DNA of 14,303 nt from JBMNRY01 sp050944915 (lineage in GTDB: Bacteria > Bacillota > Limnochordia > JAAZLZ01): the NCBI GenBank assembly GCA_050944915.1, contig JBMNRY010000054.1, positions 1-14,303 of the forward strand. The letters run 5' to 3'. The notes below the pieces were generated by a model. The model saw nothing but the letters and a program-made list of their open reading frames with translations. It searched no databases and was not told the DNA's origin. Of this stretch, positions 1-6,892 are shown piece after piece. The position numbers were made by a program, and so were the translations under genes. The stretch's first letter is position 1; the number at the start of each line of letters is the position of its first letter.

Positions 1-30
1 GCCGCAGCCTTAAAGGAACTGGAAGATTAA
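1..30 (+). CDS. C-terminal end of upstream gene, probably transketolase N-terminal subunit (partial)
   Basis: Frame 1 reads AAALKELED and stops at TAA 28-30. Only ten codons are visible, so the sequence itself identifies nothing. The assignment rests on context. The next gene is a stand-alone transketolase C-terminal half, which in Firmicutes and archaea is normally preceded by the gene for the N-terminal, thiamine-diphosphate-binding half. The 51-nt gap and same strand fit a two-gene operon. Confidence that this is the end of a real CDS is good; confidence in the product is moderate. Confidence 0.55.
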   Translation, partial: AAALKELED

Positions 31-53
31 GCTATCTGTGAAAGGGGGAAGAA

Positions 54-73
54 CCCGGGGTGTTCACCCTGGG
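54..73 (+). promoter_or_regulatory. Hairpin covering the ribosome-binding site of the transketolase C-terminal subunit gene
   Basis: CCCGGGGTG (54-62) pairs with CACCCTGGG (65-73) over nine positions, including one G-T wobble; in practice it would close on a GTTC tetraloop. Its 3' arm contains most of the only purine-rich run (GGGG, 71-74) in front of the ATG at 82. The stem therefore overlaps the likely Shine-Dalgarno element and could lower or couple translation of the second subunit. The pairing is seen in the sequence; the regulatory role is inference. Confidence 0.35.
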
Positions 74-81
74 GATTAGAT

Positions 82-1026
82 ATGATTGGAAAGAAGATCG
101 CCACAAGGGAAGCTTATGGTGCAGCTCTCGTAGAGCTGGGCCGGGAGAATCCAAATGTCGTCGTCCTCGATGCCGACTTATCCAAATCGACGAAGACCGC
201 CGGTTTTGCTAAGGAATATCCAGAACGCTTTTTCCAAATGGGTATCGCTGAGCAGGATATGATGGGTACCGCCGCTGGGTTGGCTACCTGCGGTAAGATC
301 CCCTTTGCCAGCACCTTTGCCATGTTCGCCACGGGGCGGGTTTACGACCAGGTGCGCAATTCCATCGGCTATCCCGGTTTGAACGTGAAAATCGGGGCCA
401 CCCACGCCGGTTTGACCGTCGGGGAAGACGGGGCGACCCACCAAGCCTTGGAAGATATCGCCTTGATGCGGGGAATTCCGGGGATGACCGTCATCGTTCC
501 CGCTGATTATGTGGAGGCCTTCCAGGCCACCAAGGCCGCCGCGGCCATGCAGGGGCCTGTCTACTTACGCTACACCCGGGGCGGCGTTCCCGTCGTCTTC
601 GATGAGAACTACAAGTTCACCATCGGTAAGGCGAATATCCTCCGGGAGGGTACCGATGCAGCGGTCATCGCCTGTGGTGTAATGGTCGGTGCCGCCTTGG
701 AAGCCGCCGACTTATTGGCCCAGGAAGGTTTATCCATCCAGGTGATCAACATGGCCACCATCAAACCCCTCGATGTGGAGGCTGTAGTCCAAGCAGCTAA
801 GACTACCGGTGCCGTCGTCACCGCGGAAGAACATTCCATCATCGGCGGTTTAGGTAGTGCTGTTGCCGAAGTCCTCGGTGAACACTACCCCGTCCCCTTC
901 AAGCGGGTCGGTGTCCAGGATGTCTTCGGTCAATCGGGCAGCCCCGATGAACTCTTGGCCCATTACGGCCTCACCGGGGAAAACATTGCCCAAGCGGTGC
1001 GGGAAACGGTGGCCCGCAAGGCCTAG
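82..1026 (+). CDS. Transketolase, C-terminal (pyrimidine-binding) subunit
   Basis: This 314-aa protein is the C-terminal half of a split transketolase. It should combine with the N-terminal subunit to transfer two-carbon units between sugar phosphates in the non-oxidative pentose phosphate pathway, in the cytosol. The pyrimidine-binding domain occupies about residues 5-170. It carries FQMGIAEQDM, whose Glu57 is the expected thiamine-activating glutamate, and the GATHAG...GEDGATHQ segment (His108, His120) typical of transketolase and DXS-like enzymes. The transketolase C domain follows at about 185-305. The length is usual for the split form; a full transketolase is about 650 aa. The start ATG 82 has GGGG at 71-74, partly inside a hairpin. 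DXP synthase is a relative, but that is a single chain of about 620 aa, so transketolase is preferred. Confidence 0.93.
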   Translation: MIGKKIATREAYGAALVELGRENPNVVVLDADLSKSTKTAGFAKEYPERFFQMGIAEQDMMGTAAGLATCGKIPFASTFAMFATGRVYDQVRNSIGYPGLNVKIGATHAGLTVGEDGATHQALEDIALMRGIPGMTVIVPADYVEAFQATKAAAAMQGPVYLRYTRGGVPVVFDENYKFTIGKANILREGTDAAVIACGVMVGAALEAADLLAQEGLSIQVINMATIKPLDVEAVVQAAKTTGAVVTAEEHSIIGGLGSAVAEVLGEHYPVPFKRVGVQDVFGQSGSPDELLAHYGLTGENIAQAVRETVARKA

Positions 1027-1034
1027 GGCTCAAC

Positions 1035-1063
1035 TTTACAAATAGGTAGAGTTGCAATATAAT
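1035..1063 (+). promoter_or_regulatory. Sigma-A promoter for the ctpA-minJ-deacetylase operon
   Basis: The -35 is TTTACA (1035-1040, 5 of 6), the spacer is exactly 17 nt, and the -10 is a perfect TATAAT (1058-1063). It begins eight bases after the transketolase stop codon, so the downstream genes need not depend on read-through. Transcription should begin near 1070, giving a leader of about 107 nt before ctpA. Confidence 0.85.
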
Positions 1064-1076
1064 TTAGACTAGACAT

Positions 1077-1111
1077 GGAGGCCCATTTTTCGTGGAAAGT
1101 GGGCCCTCTCC
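1077..1111 (+). other. Long hairpin in the ctpA leader
   Basis: GGCCCATTTT (1080-1089) pairs with AAAGTGGGCC (1096-1105) over ten positions including one G-T wobble, with a six-base loop. The stem can extend outward, with a bulge, through GGAG (1077-1080) and CTCTCC (1106-1111). A compact U-tract does not follow directly; only a loose AAATATTTT lies about ten bases on. It is therefore a poor classical terminator. It could be a 5'-UTR stabiliser, a weak attenuator, or a partial terminator for transcripts arriving from the transketolase genes. Confidence 0.5.
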
Positions 1112-1176
1112 AAGTAAATATTTTGGCCTGTTAGCGCATATAGTTTTGGCAGGTTCCATGAGAGGATGGGTGAGGT

Positions 1177-2412
1177 ATGCTCCTTCCCACCGCAAGCAGA
1201 AAAATTTGGCCCAGTAAACTGTTGGTCCTCGTCCTAGTGGGAGTCATCCTGGCCGGGATCCTGATCTACCAGGTCCAAGCCCGAGACGAAGGTCTAGAAG
1301 AGTTGGAACTGGCGATGCGGATCATTTCCCTGGTCAAGACGGCTTATGTCGATGAGGTGAGTACCGTCGATTTGATCAAGGCTTATGTGCGTACAGGCAG
1401 CGTTAATGGTATGTTATGGGATGTTTTGGATCCTTATACAGCTTACTTGGATGAGCGGGCTTATAAGGAGATGCAGATGGATACCACCGGGGAATTCGCC
1501 GGTATCGGTATCGTGGTCACCATGCACAAAGGCGAGATCACCGTCGTCTCGCCCATCCAGGCCACCCCCGGTTACCGGGCTGGTCTGCGCACCGGTGATA
1601 TCATCCGGGGCATCAACGGTAAGCCAACAGAACCCATGTCCCTCAACGAAGCCGTCGATATGATGCGGGGCCCCGAGGGCACCCGGGTCGTCTTGCAAAT
1701 CCTCCGGGATGCAGAAGTCTTCGATGTGGAGATCGTCAGGGCCAACGTGGAAGTGCCAGTGATCCCCCAAGCGGAACTTATCGACCAGCAAATCGGTTAT
1801 TTGAAATTAGCCTCCTTCAACGAAAAGACCAGCCGGGAGTTAGCCAGGACCCTCGATCGTCTTGAAGAAGAAGGGATGCAAGCTTTGATCATCGATCTCC
1901 GGGGTAATCCCGGCGGGCTTCTCACCACCGCGGTGGAGGTGGTCGACCAATTCTTAGCCCACGGTCCCATCGTCCATATCGTCGGTAGGGGTGATCAGCG
2001 GGATACCATCTACGCCCAACCCCGCCAGACCCGGGCCAGCCTGCCCATGGTGGTCTTAGTCGATGAGGGCAGCGCCAGCGCTTCGGAAATCGTCGCCGGT
2101 GCCCTGCGGGACAGCGGCTTGGCCAGTCTCGTCGGGTCGAAAACCTTCGGCAAAGGTTTGGTGCAGACGGTCATTCCCATGGGCGATGGTTCAGCTTTGA
2201 AGCTGACTACGGCCCGTTACGCCACCTCCGGCGGCCATTTCATCGATGAAACCGGGTTAGAACCCGATGTTTGGGTGGAACTCCCCGAAGAAGGGGAAAG
2301 GGAATTGCGGCCTTTAGTTGCCGAACTGGACTTGGAGGCCGATGACCAACTACGGGTCGCTGTCGAGCTGCTCCAGGAAAAGCTGGCCGCCACCTTCCAG
2401 TTGGCCGGTTAG
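1177..2412 (+). CDS. ctpA: C-terminal processing peptidase, S41 family (CtpA/CtpB)
   Basis: This is a 411-aa membrane-anchored serine protease acting on the outer side of the membrane. One N-terminal transmembrane segment (about 14-32) acts as signal anchor. A PDZ domain follows at about 105-190, with the carboxylate-binding-type GEFAGIGIVV strand and GLRTGDIIRGING. The S41 catalytic core spans about 200-370. The Ser/Lys dyad is readable as GSASASEI (Ser301) and KTFGKGLVQ (Lys326, 25 residues later, with Gln330), the same spacing as in E. coli Prc. Family members trim C-termini of exported proteins; CtpB of Bacillus activates a sporulation sigma-factor pathway and others regulate cell-wall hydrolases. 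ATG 1177 is the first in-frame start after a TGA at 1171; the purine-rich GAGGATGGGTGAGG precedes it. It is the first gene after promoter 1035-1063, with a MinJ-like gene 22 nt downstream. Confidence 0.95.
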   Translation: MLLPTASRKIWPSKLLVLVLVGVILAGILIYQVQARDEGLEELELAMRIISLVKTAYVDEVSTVDLIKAYVRTGSVNGMLWDVLDPYTAYLDERAYKEMQMDTTGEFAGIGIVVTMHKGEITVVSPIQATPGYRAGLRTGDIIRGINGKPTEPMSLNEAVDMMRGPEGTRVVLQILRDAEVFDVEIVRANVEVPVIPQAELIDQQIGYLKLASFNEKTSRELARTLDRLEEEGMQALIIDLRGNPGGLLTTAVEVVDQFLAHGPIVHIVGRGDQRDTIYAQPRQTRASLPMVVLVDEGSASASEIVAGALRDSGLASLVGSKTFGKGLVQTVIPMGDGSALKLTTARYATSGGHFIDETGLEPDVWVELPEEGERELRPLVAELDLEADDQLRVAVELLQEKLAATFQLAG

Positions 2413-2434
2413 CCCAAAGGAGTGAAGGGCGCCG

Positions 2435-3679
2435 ATGACGGAATTTCTCGAGGTCACGAAAATGTTGCTCCGGGCGGTACCACAGATGCTGCAGCGCCCG
2501 GACTATTTAATTATAGCTAGTTTAGTCATCTTCTTAGTCAATTACCAGTACAAAAGGATGGCCAAGTTAGAAGCTCGCTTGTTTGGAGCGCCTCGCAATC
2601 ACCCGGGCCGGCAGACCCTCTACGCCATCTTTTTTGGACTCCTAGGCGGCCTCATCGGCACCTTCGTTTTCATCTTCGTCGGGATTTCCCTCACCGATAC
2701 CGGGATCATCTATATTTGGCCCTTGGCCGTTTTGCTGATGTTGATCCATCCCCGATTTTTATGTTTTTCCTATGCCGGCGGTCTGCTGGCTTTATCTAGT
2801 CTATTTTTCGGCTGGCCGGGGATCGATATCCCCTCGGTCATGGCTCTAGTTGCCGTCCTCCATGGGGTGGAGGCGATCCTCATCCGCATCAGCGGCCATC
2901 TCCAGCCGACACCGGTCTACGTGAAAAGCAAGGAAGGCGGGGTCATCGGCGGGTTTGTCCTCCAGAAATTCTGGCCCCTGCCCGTCATCGCCCTGGTCTA
3001 TTTGACCTTACCTGGTGCACCGTGGCCCGATGCGGTGAATATGCCTGATTGGTGGCCCCTCATTCAATCTATGCCTGAGATTCCTCCCGGTTATGAAATC
3101 GTTTATGTTTTCTTTCCCGTGGTCGCCGCTCTAGGTTATGGAGATTTAGCCATCAGCAGCCACCCCCGGGAAAAGACGAAACGGGCAGCTTCCCATTTGC
3201 TCGTCTACAGCGGGATCCTCTTGCTTTTGGCCGTCTTGGCCGTCCGTAGACCCCTTTTCCAGTATGTGGCCCCGTTATTTGCCATCATCGGCCACGATCT
3301 AGTCATCCAGCTCGGTCAGCGGGCCGAATGGGGAGGCGAACCCCTCCATGTGGCCCCGAGCCAAGGATTGTTGGTCCTCGATATCCTGCCTGAAAAAACG
3401 GCCCACCGCCTGGGGCTCCGCACGGGGGATTTGGTCTTGGCCATCAACGGCCAGCTGCCCATGCTCGGAGATGACGGCCGCTGGTTAGAGGCCGGTCCGG
3501 TGGAGGTGCTCATCAGGCGGGAGGAGCGGGAACGGATCCTCAGTTGTCCCTTTCATCCCGGCGGCCCCCTAGGCATCATCCCCGCGCCCCTGCCCTGGAC
3601 CCGGGGTTATGTGGAAATGAAGGGTCTGGAACATCAGGGTTGGTTGGTCCGCCAGATCAGAAAACTCTTTAGAAGGTGA
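2435..3679 (+). CDS. Polytopic membrane protein with C-terminal PDZ domain, MinJ-like
   Basis: This 414-aa protein has about seven to nine hydrophobic segments (near 24-38, 62-86, 92-126, 132-152, 178-194, 222-241, 255-270 and 276-292), then a C-terminal PDZ domain (about 305-370, with GLRTGDLVLAING) and a basic tail. The stretch near residues 165-182 (KSKEGGVIGGFVLQKFWPLP) recurs, as I recall, in Firmicute homologues next to ctpA. In Bacillus subtilis the equivalent position is held by MinJ, which links DivIVA to MinD and positions the division site. Membrane topology plus PDZ suggests a scaffold at the division site or poles; the specific MinJ role is inferred from architecture and position. 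The start ATG 2435 has AAAGGAGTG at 2416-2424. It overlaps nothing and is followed after 5 nt by the deacetylase gene, so the two are probably translationally coupled. Confidence 0.8.
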   Translation: MTEFLEVTKMLLRAVPQMLQRPDYLIIASLVIFLVNYQYKRMAKLEARLFGAPRNHPGRQTLYAIFFGLLGGLIGTFVFIFVGISLTDTGIIYIWPLAVLLMLIHPRFLCFSYAGGLLALSSLFFGWPGIDIPSVMALVAVLHGVEAILIRISGHLQPTPVYVKSKEGGVIGGFVLQKFWPLPVIALVYLTLPGAPWPDAVNMPDWWPLIQSMPEIPPGYEIVYVFFPVVAALGYGDLAISSHPREKTKRAASHLLVYSGILLLLAVLAVRRPLFQYVAPLFAIIGHDLVIQLGQRAEWGGEPLHVAPSQGLLVLDILPEKTAHRLGLRTGDLVLAINGQLPMLGDDGRWLEAGPVEVLIRREERERILSCPFHPGGPLGIIPAPLPWTRGYVEMKGLEHQGWLVRQIRKLFRR

Positions 3680-3684
3680 CATGA

Positions 3685-4971
3685 TTGCCCCAACGTAAGC
3701 CGTTAATTCCCCTACCGACAGGTCCATTGTTCGCCCTTATCTTTTTATCGTTATTTGCCCTGGGCTGGTTTTTCTTCCTCCAAGGCTATTTTGGCCCTCG
3801 GATCATCGAAGAAACGGAAAGCTATGTTGTAACAAGGGAACGGGGTCAGCGGATCTTCGATTATCAAATTGGTTCCCAAAATTTAGAAAAGGAACTTTGG
3901 TCCCTCTTGCAAGGAGCGGGAGTGTTTCCCGCCGCGGCCGGCCCCGATTTTTGGCCGGCCCAAGTGGAAGAGATGATCCGGGAGGAAGAACGGGGGCTAA
4001 TCAAGTGGTCCCACCGGTCCCAGTCCCTAGTCAGTGAGGTTTCCATGGAGGAAGTGGTGGAGAAGTTAGCTGATTTCAATCCCCGTTATTTCCTCCGGGT
4101 AACCCCGGGGGAAGGGGAGTTGTTCATCGAGGCCGGTTTTCCCCCCGAGGACAACCCTGTGCTTACCCACAGCCTCCTCCTTCAGTTCCCATCGCCGCCC
4201 CCTCCACCTCCGGGCCCCCAGATCGCGATCATCATCGATGACTGGGGTTATAACTGGGAGGCGGCGGAAGCTTTCTTGAATTTGCCTCCGCCCCTGAATG
4301 TGGCGGTGATGCCCCATTTACCCCGCAGCGAGGAACATGCCCGCCGGGCCCACCTCCAGGGCCATACGGTGCTCCTCCATCTGCCCATGGAACCTTTAAG
4401 CGGTATGGAGGCAGGGCCGGGGATGATCAAAGCCGAGCATAGGCCTGAGGAGATCCTAGAACGGCTAACTGGAGCCTTAGAAGATGTCCCCCATGTGGTG
4501 GGGATTAATAATCATATGGGTTCGAAGGCCACCAGCGATCCCCGGGTCATGTATACTATCCTCCGGTATCTGGGGGAGACCGATTTGTTTTTCGTAGATA
4601 GCAATACAGCGCCCCAGTCGGTGGTGGCTCCCATCGCCAGGGGGTTAGGGGTTCCCTTCGGGGTGAATCAGGTATTCCTCGATAATGTGGCCGAGGTGGA
4701 AGCCATCCACCGCCAGGTGGAAAAACTGATCGCCATCGCCGAAAGACAAGGCCGGGCCATCGGTATCGGCCATGTGAAGGCGGAGACAGCCCAAGTCCTC
4801 CAGGAGATGGCTACCCGGTGGGAGGAATTAGGGATCACCTTGGTATCGGTGACGGAACTTTTGGAACATCCCCCAGGGCTGATCTCCTGGCCCGTCCAGG
4901 CCCAGGGTCAAGGACTAGGGGACGGGGGACGCCATACCATGGTGCCCCATGGACAAATAGGCTCCAGGTAG
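3685..4971 (+). CDS. Divergent polysaccharide deacetylase (YibQ/DUF610 type), membrane-anchored
   Basis: This is a 428-aa protein. The start is TTG 3685, set by AGAAGGTGA five bases upstream, which overlaps the stop of the preceding gene. An N-terminal transmembrane anchor (about 15-33) is followed by an extracytoplasmic region of about 130 residues, a proline-rich linker (169-178) and the catalytic-type domain (about 179-395). Visible motifs are AIIIDDWGYN (Asp185-Asp186), LLHLPMEP (His232), GINNHMGS (His277), FFVDSN (Asp305) and GIGHV (His363). These fit the divergent deacetylase family (PF04748), a NodB-fold relative whose substrate is generally unproven. A role in peptidoglycan or envelope carbohydrate turnover is inferred from the fold and from co-transcription with CtpA and the MinJ-like protein. 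It is the last gene of the unit; a terminator begins six bases after the stop codon. Confidence 0.85.
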   Translation: MPQRKPLIPLPTGPLFALIFLSLFALGWFFFLQGYFGPRIIEETESYVVTRERGQRIFDYQIGSQNLEKELWSLLQGAGVFPAAAGPDFWPAQVEEMIREEERGLIKWSHRSQSLVSEVSMEEVVEKLADFNPRYFLRVTPGEGELFIEAGFPPEDNPVLTHSLLLQFPSPPPPPPGPQIAIIIDDWGYNWEAAEAFLNLPPPLNVAVMPHLPRSEEHARRAHLQGHTVLLHLPMEPLSGMEAGPGMIKAEHRPEEILERLTGALEDVPHVVGINNHMGSKATSDPRVMYTILRYLGETDLFFVDSNTAPQSVVAPIARGLGVPFGVNQVFLDNVAEVEAIHRQVEKLIAIAERQGRAIGIGHVKAETAQVLQEMATRWEELGITLVSVTELLEHPPGLISWPVQAQGQGLGDGGRHTMVPHGQIGSR

Positions 4972-4976
4972 AAAGG

Positions 4977-5020
4977 AACCGGCTCCCGAGGGAAACCCCG
5001 GCAGCCGGTTTTCTTGATTT
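4977..5020 (+). terminator. Rho-independent terminator of the ctpA operon
   Basis: AACCGGCT (4977-4984) and AGCCGGTT (5003-5010) form a perfect 8-bp stem. Inside the 18-nt loop a small GGG-AAA-CCC stem (4990-4998) can also form. The stem runs into TTTTCTTGATTTT. It starts six bases after the deacetylase stop and cleanly closes the operon. Confidence 0.88.
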
Positions 5021-5337
5021 TCCCGGGATCCCCAAGTGTTATTCGCCCAATTTCCCCTTTTCAATGTTAAAGAAGCAATACATTCAAAGCCAAGAATCAC
5101 AAAATTCCCTCTCTAAAGAAGGTTTTTTATTTTCCCTGGCCAATTTATTATTAAGGAAAAGGGTCACGATGACTGGTGGACAAAGCCACAGCATTTTTCT
5201 TCGCCGCCAAGGTCTAGGGTATATAGCAACAACCACGGAACAGACCATTCATTTTCCACCTTACATATCGGAAAGGGGGGGGTAGCCTAAATCGGGAGCT
5301 TTTGGACATGACTGCTAGGTGATAATCATCTTTGATT
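5021..5337 (+). other. Non-coding leader of the substrate-binding protein gene
   Basis: No gene is supported here. The stretch is more AT-rich than its surroundings (especially 5100-5160), as expected for a promoter and leader, but no -35/-10 pair with good spacing was found. Possible -10 elements are TATTAT (5146-5151), TATATA (5220-5225) and GATAAT (5321-5326), each with a poor -35. A small stem CTGGTGG...CCACAG lies near 5173-5191 and a run of eight G lies at 5275-5282. Riboswitch families that I know were compared by eye and none matched convincingly. An open frame crosses much of the region but has no start signal and unnatural composition. Confidence 0.4.
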
Positions 5338-5343
5338 GGAGGG
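5338..5343 (+). promoter_or_regulatory. Shine-Dalgarno that fixes the TTG start of the substrate-binding protein
   Basis: GGAGGG at 5338-5343 is followed by a six-base spacer and TTG 5350. It lies inside the longest reading frame, which opens at TTG 5332, so 5332 cannot be the real start. Confidence 0.85.
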
Positions 5344-5349
5344 TTTCCA

Positions 5350-6603
5350 TTGAAAAAGAGACTTACCCTGTTGTGTGTCGTTCTCTTGGTCCTCTCTCTC
5401 AGCGGCTTAGTCGCGGCCCAGAATGTGATTAAGATCGGTGCCGTTTATCCCCTGTCCGGACCCATGGCGGGAACAGGTCAGATGCTGAGGCAAGGTGTAT
5501 TGCTAGCTGTCGACATTATTAATAATAAGCATGATTTTGACTTCCTCTTCGCGGATACCGAAGGGATCCCTTCCCTGAACGGAGCGAAGATCGAAGTCAT
5601 TTTCGCCGATAGTGCCGGCGACCCTGCCAAAGGTATGGCCGAAGCCGAACGCTTGATCACCTCTGAAGGGGTCGTGGCCTTGGTCGGATGTTACCAAAGC
5701 TCGGTAACCAAGACCGCCAGCCAAGTCGCTGAGCGCTACGGCGTCCCCTTTGTCAACGGTGACTCCTCGTCCCCCGACTTGACCAACCGGGGCTTTAAGT
5801 GGTTCTTCCGGACCGACCCCCACGATGCCCTTTACGTCGATTTGCAGTTCCAGCACCTGGTGGAAATGGAAAAGCAGTTCGGCGTAAGCCTGCGCCGCAT
5901 CGGTGTTGCCTATGAAAACACCGAAACCGGTTCCCAGGTGAACCTGGCCATCAAACGGTTGGCCGAAGATTACGACTTCGACGTGGTCGAAAGCATCGCT
6001 TACAGCACCGGAGCCACCAGCTTGAACACCGAATGTGCCCGGCTCATGGCTGCTAATCCCGACGTCGTCATGGGTTCTCCCTATATTTCCGACTTAATCC
6101 TGTTGACCAGGACCTTCAAGACCATGAACTTCGCTCCCAAGGTATGGCATACCACCGGTGCCCCCGGCGAACCTGACTACTTGGCAGCTGTAGGGGACGA
6201 TGGAAACTATCTGTTCCTGCGCCAAGGTTTCTGTGCCGACCAAGTGGAGAACAAGCCGGTATTGAAGCCCATCCTGGCCCGCTTCAAGGAGCTCTTCGGC
6301 CAAGATATGCTGGCTGACGCCGTTCGGTCCTTCCACGCTCCGATCGTCTTAGCCGACGCCATCAACCGGGCCGGCTCGACCAAGGCCGATGCTATTCGCC
6401 AAGCCTTGACCGAAACCGATATCCCCGGCAAGTACTGCTTGTCGCCTTGGGAAGGGATCAAGTTCGATCCTGAAACCAACCAGAATATCTACGCCCAGTA
6501 CATTATCTGTCAGATCCAGGAGCAAGACTATTTCACCGTTTATCCCACCGAATTTGCTACCCGGGAAGCTATCTTCCCCTTCCCAGCATGGGATCAACGC
6601 TAA
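5350..6603 (+). CDS. Secreted branched-chain amino acid/amide-type ABC substrate-binding protein (LivK family)
   Basis: The protein is 417 aa from TTG 5350, which is preceded by GGAGGG and directly starts a signal peptide (KKR, then a hydrophobic core to about residue 22). Cleavage probably falls after VAA, at Ala23. There is no lipobox; the only early cysteine, Cys9, sits inside the hydrophobic core. The mature protein is a two-lobed Peripla_BP_6 type-I binding protein: IKIGAVYPLSGPMAGTGQ (28-45), a DPAKG..EAERLI segment (91-103), ALVGCYQSSVT (110-120) and IGVAYENTETG (184-194). The family binds amino acids, amides, urea or other small organics; the ligand cannot be read here. No LivH/M/G/F genes are adjacent, so it is an orphan in this window, with its own leader and terminator. 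Codons are biased to C-ending forms (AAC, GAC, TTC) more than in neighbours, suggesting high expression. Confidence 0.9.
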   Translation: MKKRLTLLCVVLLVLSLSGLVAAQNVIKIGAVYPLSGPMAGTGQMLRQGVLLAVDIINNKHDFDFLFADTEGIPSLNGAKIEVIFADSAGDPAKGMAEAERLITSEGVVALVGCYQSSVTKTASQVAERYGVPFVNGDSSSPDLTNRGFKWFFRTDPHDALYVDLQFQHLVEMEKQFGVSLRRIGVAYENTETGSQVNLAIKRLAEDYDFDVVESIAYSTGATSLNTECARLMAANPDVVMGSPYISDLILLTRTFKTMNFAPKVWHTTGAPGEPDYLAAVGDDGNYLFLRQGFCADQVENKPVLKPILARFKELFGQDMLADAVRSFHAPIVLADAINRAGSTKADAIRQALTETDIPGKYCLSPWEGIKFDPETNQNIYAQYIICQIQEQDYFTVYPTEFATREAIFPFPAWDQR

Positions 6604-6612
6604 AGGTAAACG

Positions 6613-6638
6613 GAGGGGCATCTCGCCCCTCTTTTTTT
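6613..6638 (+). terminator. Rho-independent terminator after the substrate-binding protein gene
   Basis: GAGGGGC (6613-6619) and GCCCCTC (6625-6631) form a perfect 7-bp GC-rich stem with a five-base loop, followed by seven T (6632-6638). It starts ten bases after the stop codon. This is a textbook terminator. Confidence 0.95.
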
Positions 6639-6892
6639 ATGTCCGCAAGGTCCAAGGTTAAGGGGTAAGGAAAGGCACACCCCGGAAAGATGATCGGTCT
6701 CGATCATGGGAGAAGGGTAGGGAGGTTATTCCGGAGTCGGTCGTCCGATATGGGAGGAAAGTCCATGGGGACCTTAGAAACTTGGGGTCCACCACCATAG
6801 GACTAAAAAATAGGGTCAAGGGATCTGGGCTTGAACAACGGTAGACTTTCCCAAGGACGGAGGAGGATAAACCTACCGCCACCTCCTTGGTT
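6639..6892. other. Intergenic stretch rich in inverted repeats; candidate structured RNA
   Basis: No convincing protein gene lies here. A perfect inverted repeat ATGATCG-GTCT-CGATCAT occupies 6690-6707. From 6756 to 6851 a branched fold is possible. An outer stem GGAAAGTC (6756-6763) pairs with GACTTTCC (6844-6851). It encloses a hairpin ATGG+GGACC (6765-6773) with GGTCC+CCAT (6786-6798, four-base bulge), and a second hairpin TCAAG/CTTGA (6816-6834). Further on, CCAAGGA (6852 onward) can pair with TCCTTGG near 6884-6890. On the plus strand this would follow a terminator and would need its own promoter. On the minus strand it would be the 3' UTR of the small gene ending at 6893. Function is unknown. 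Confidence 0.3.

Noticed and set aside
1158..1217. 19-codon frame overlapping the start of ctpA
   Set aside because: It has only a weak AGG upstream and a random-looking peptide, and it overlaps the ctpA start in another frame with no sign of being a leader peptide.
5158..5250. Partial resemblance to a cyclic-di-GMP-I riboswitch (CACGAT, GGACAAAGCC)
   Set aside because: The conserved GGACGCAAAGCC junction, the tetraloop and its receptor, and the second helix with its pairing arm are not reproduced; only short scattered matches remain.
5265..5272. TCCGATAT on the minus strand, a further SigD-like -10
   Set aside because: The corresponding -35 position reads TTTA rather than TAAA, and it points into a terminator region with no minus-strand gene.
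4818..5285. A 155-codon open frame overlapping the deacetylase end and the terminator
   Set aside because: It runs through the coding region in another frame and through a clear terminator, has no ribosome site, and its composition is not protein-like.
6752..6764. GGGAGGAAAGTCC, identical to the core of conserved region I of bacterial RNase P RNA
   Set aside because: The other universally conserved parts (the ACAGAA element of P4, CR IV and CR V) are absent downstream, and the intergenic space is too short for a 350-400 nt RNase P RNA.
6658..6882. 74-codon minus-strand frame after the small gene
   Set aside because: Its AAGGAGG overlaps the GTG start with no spacer, and apart from the first codons the composition is not protein-like. 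Kept only as the resemblance noted in the findings.
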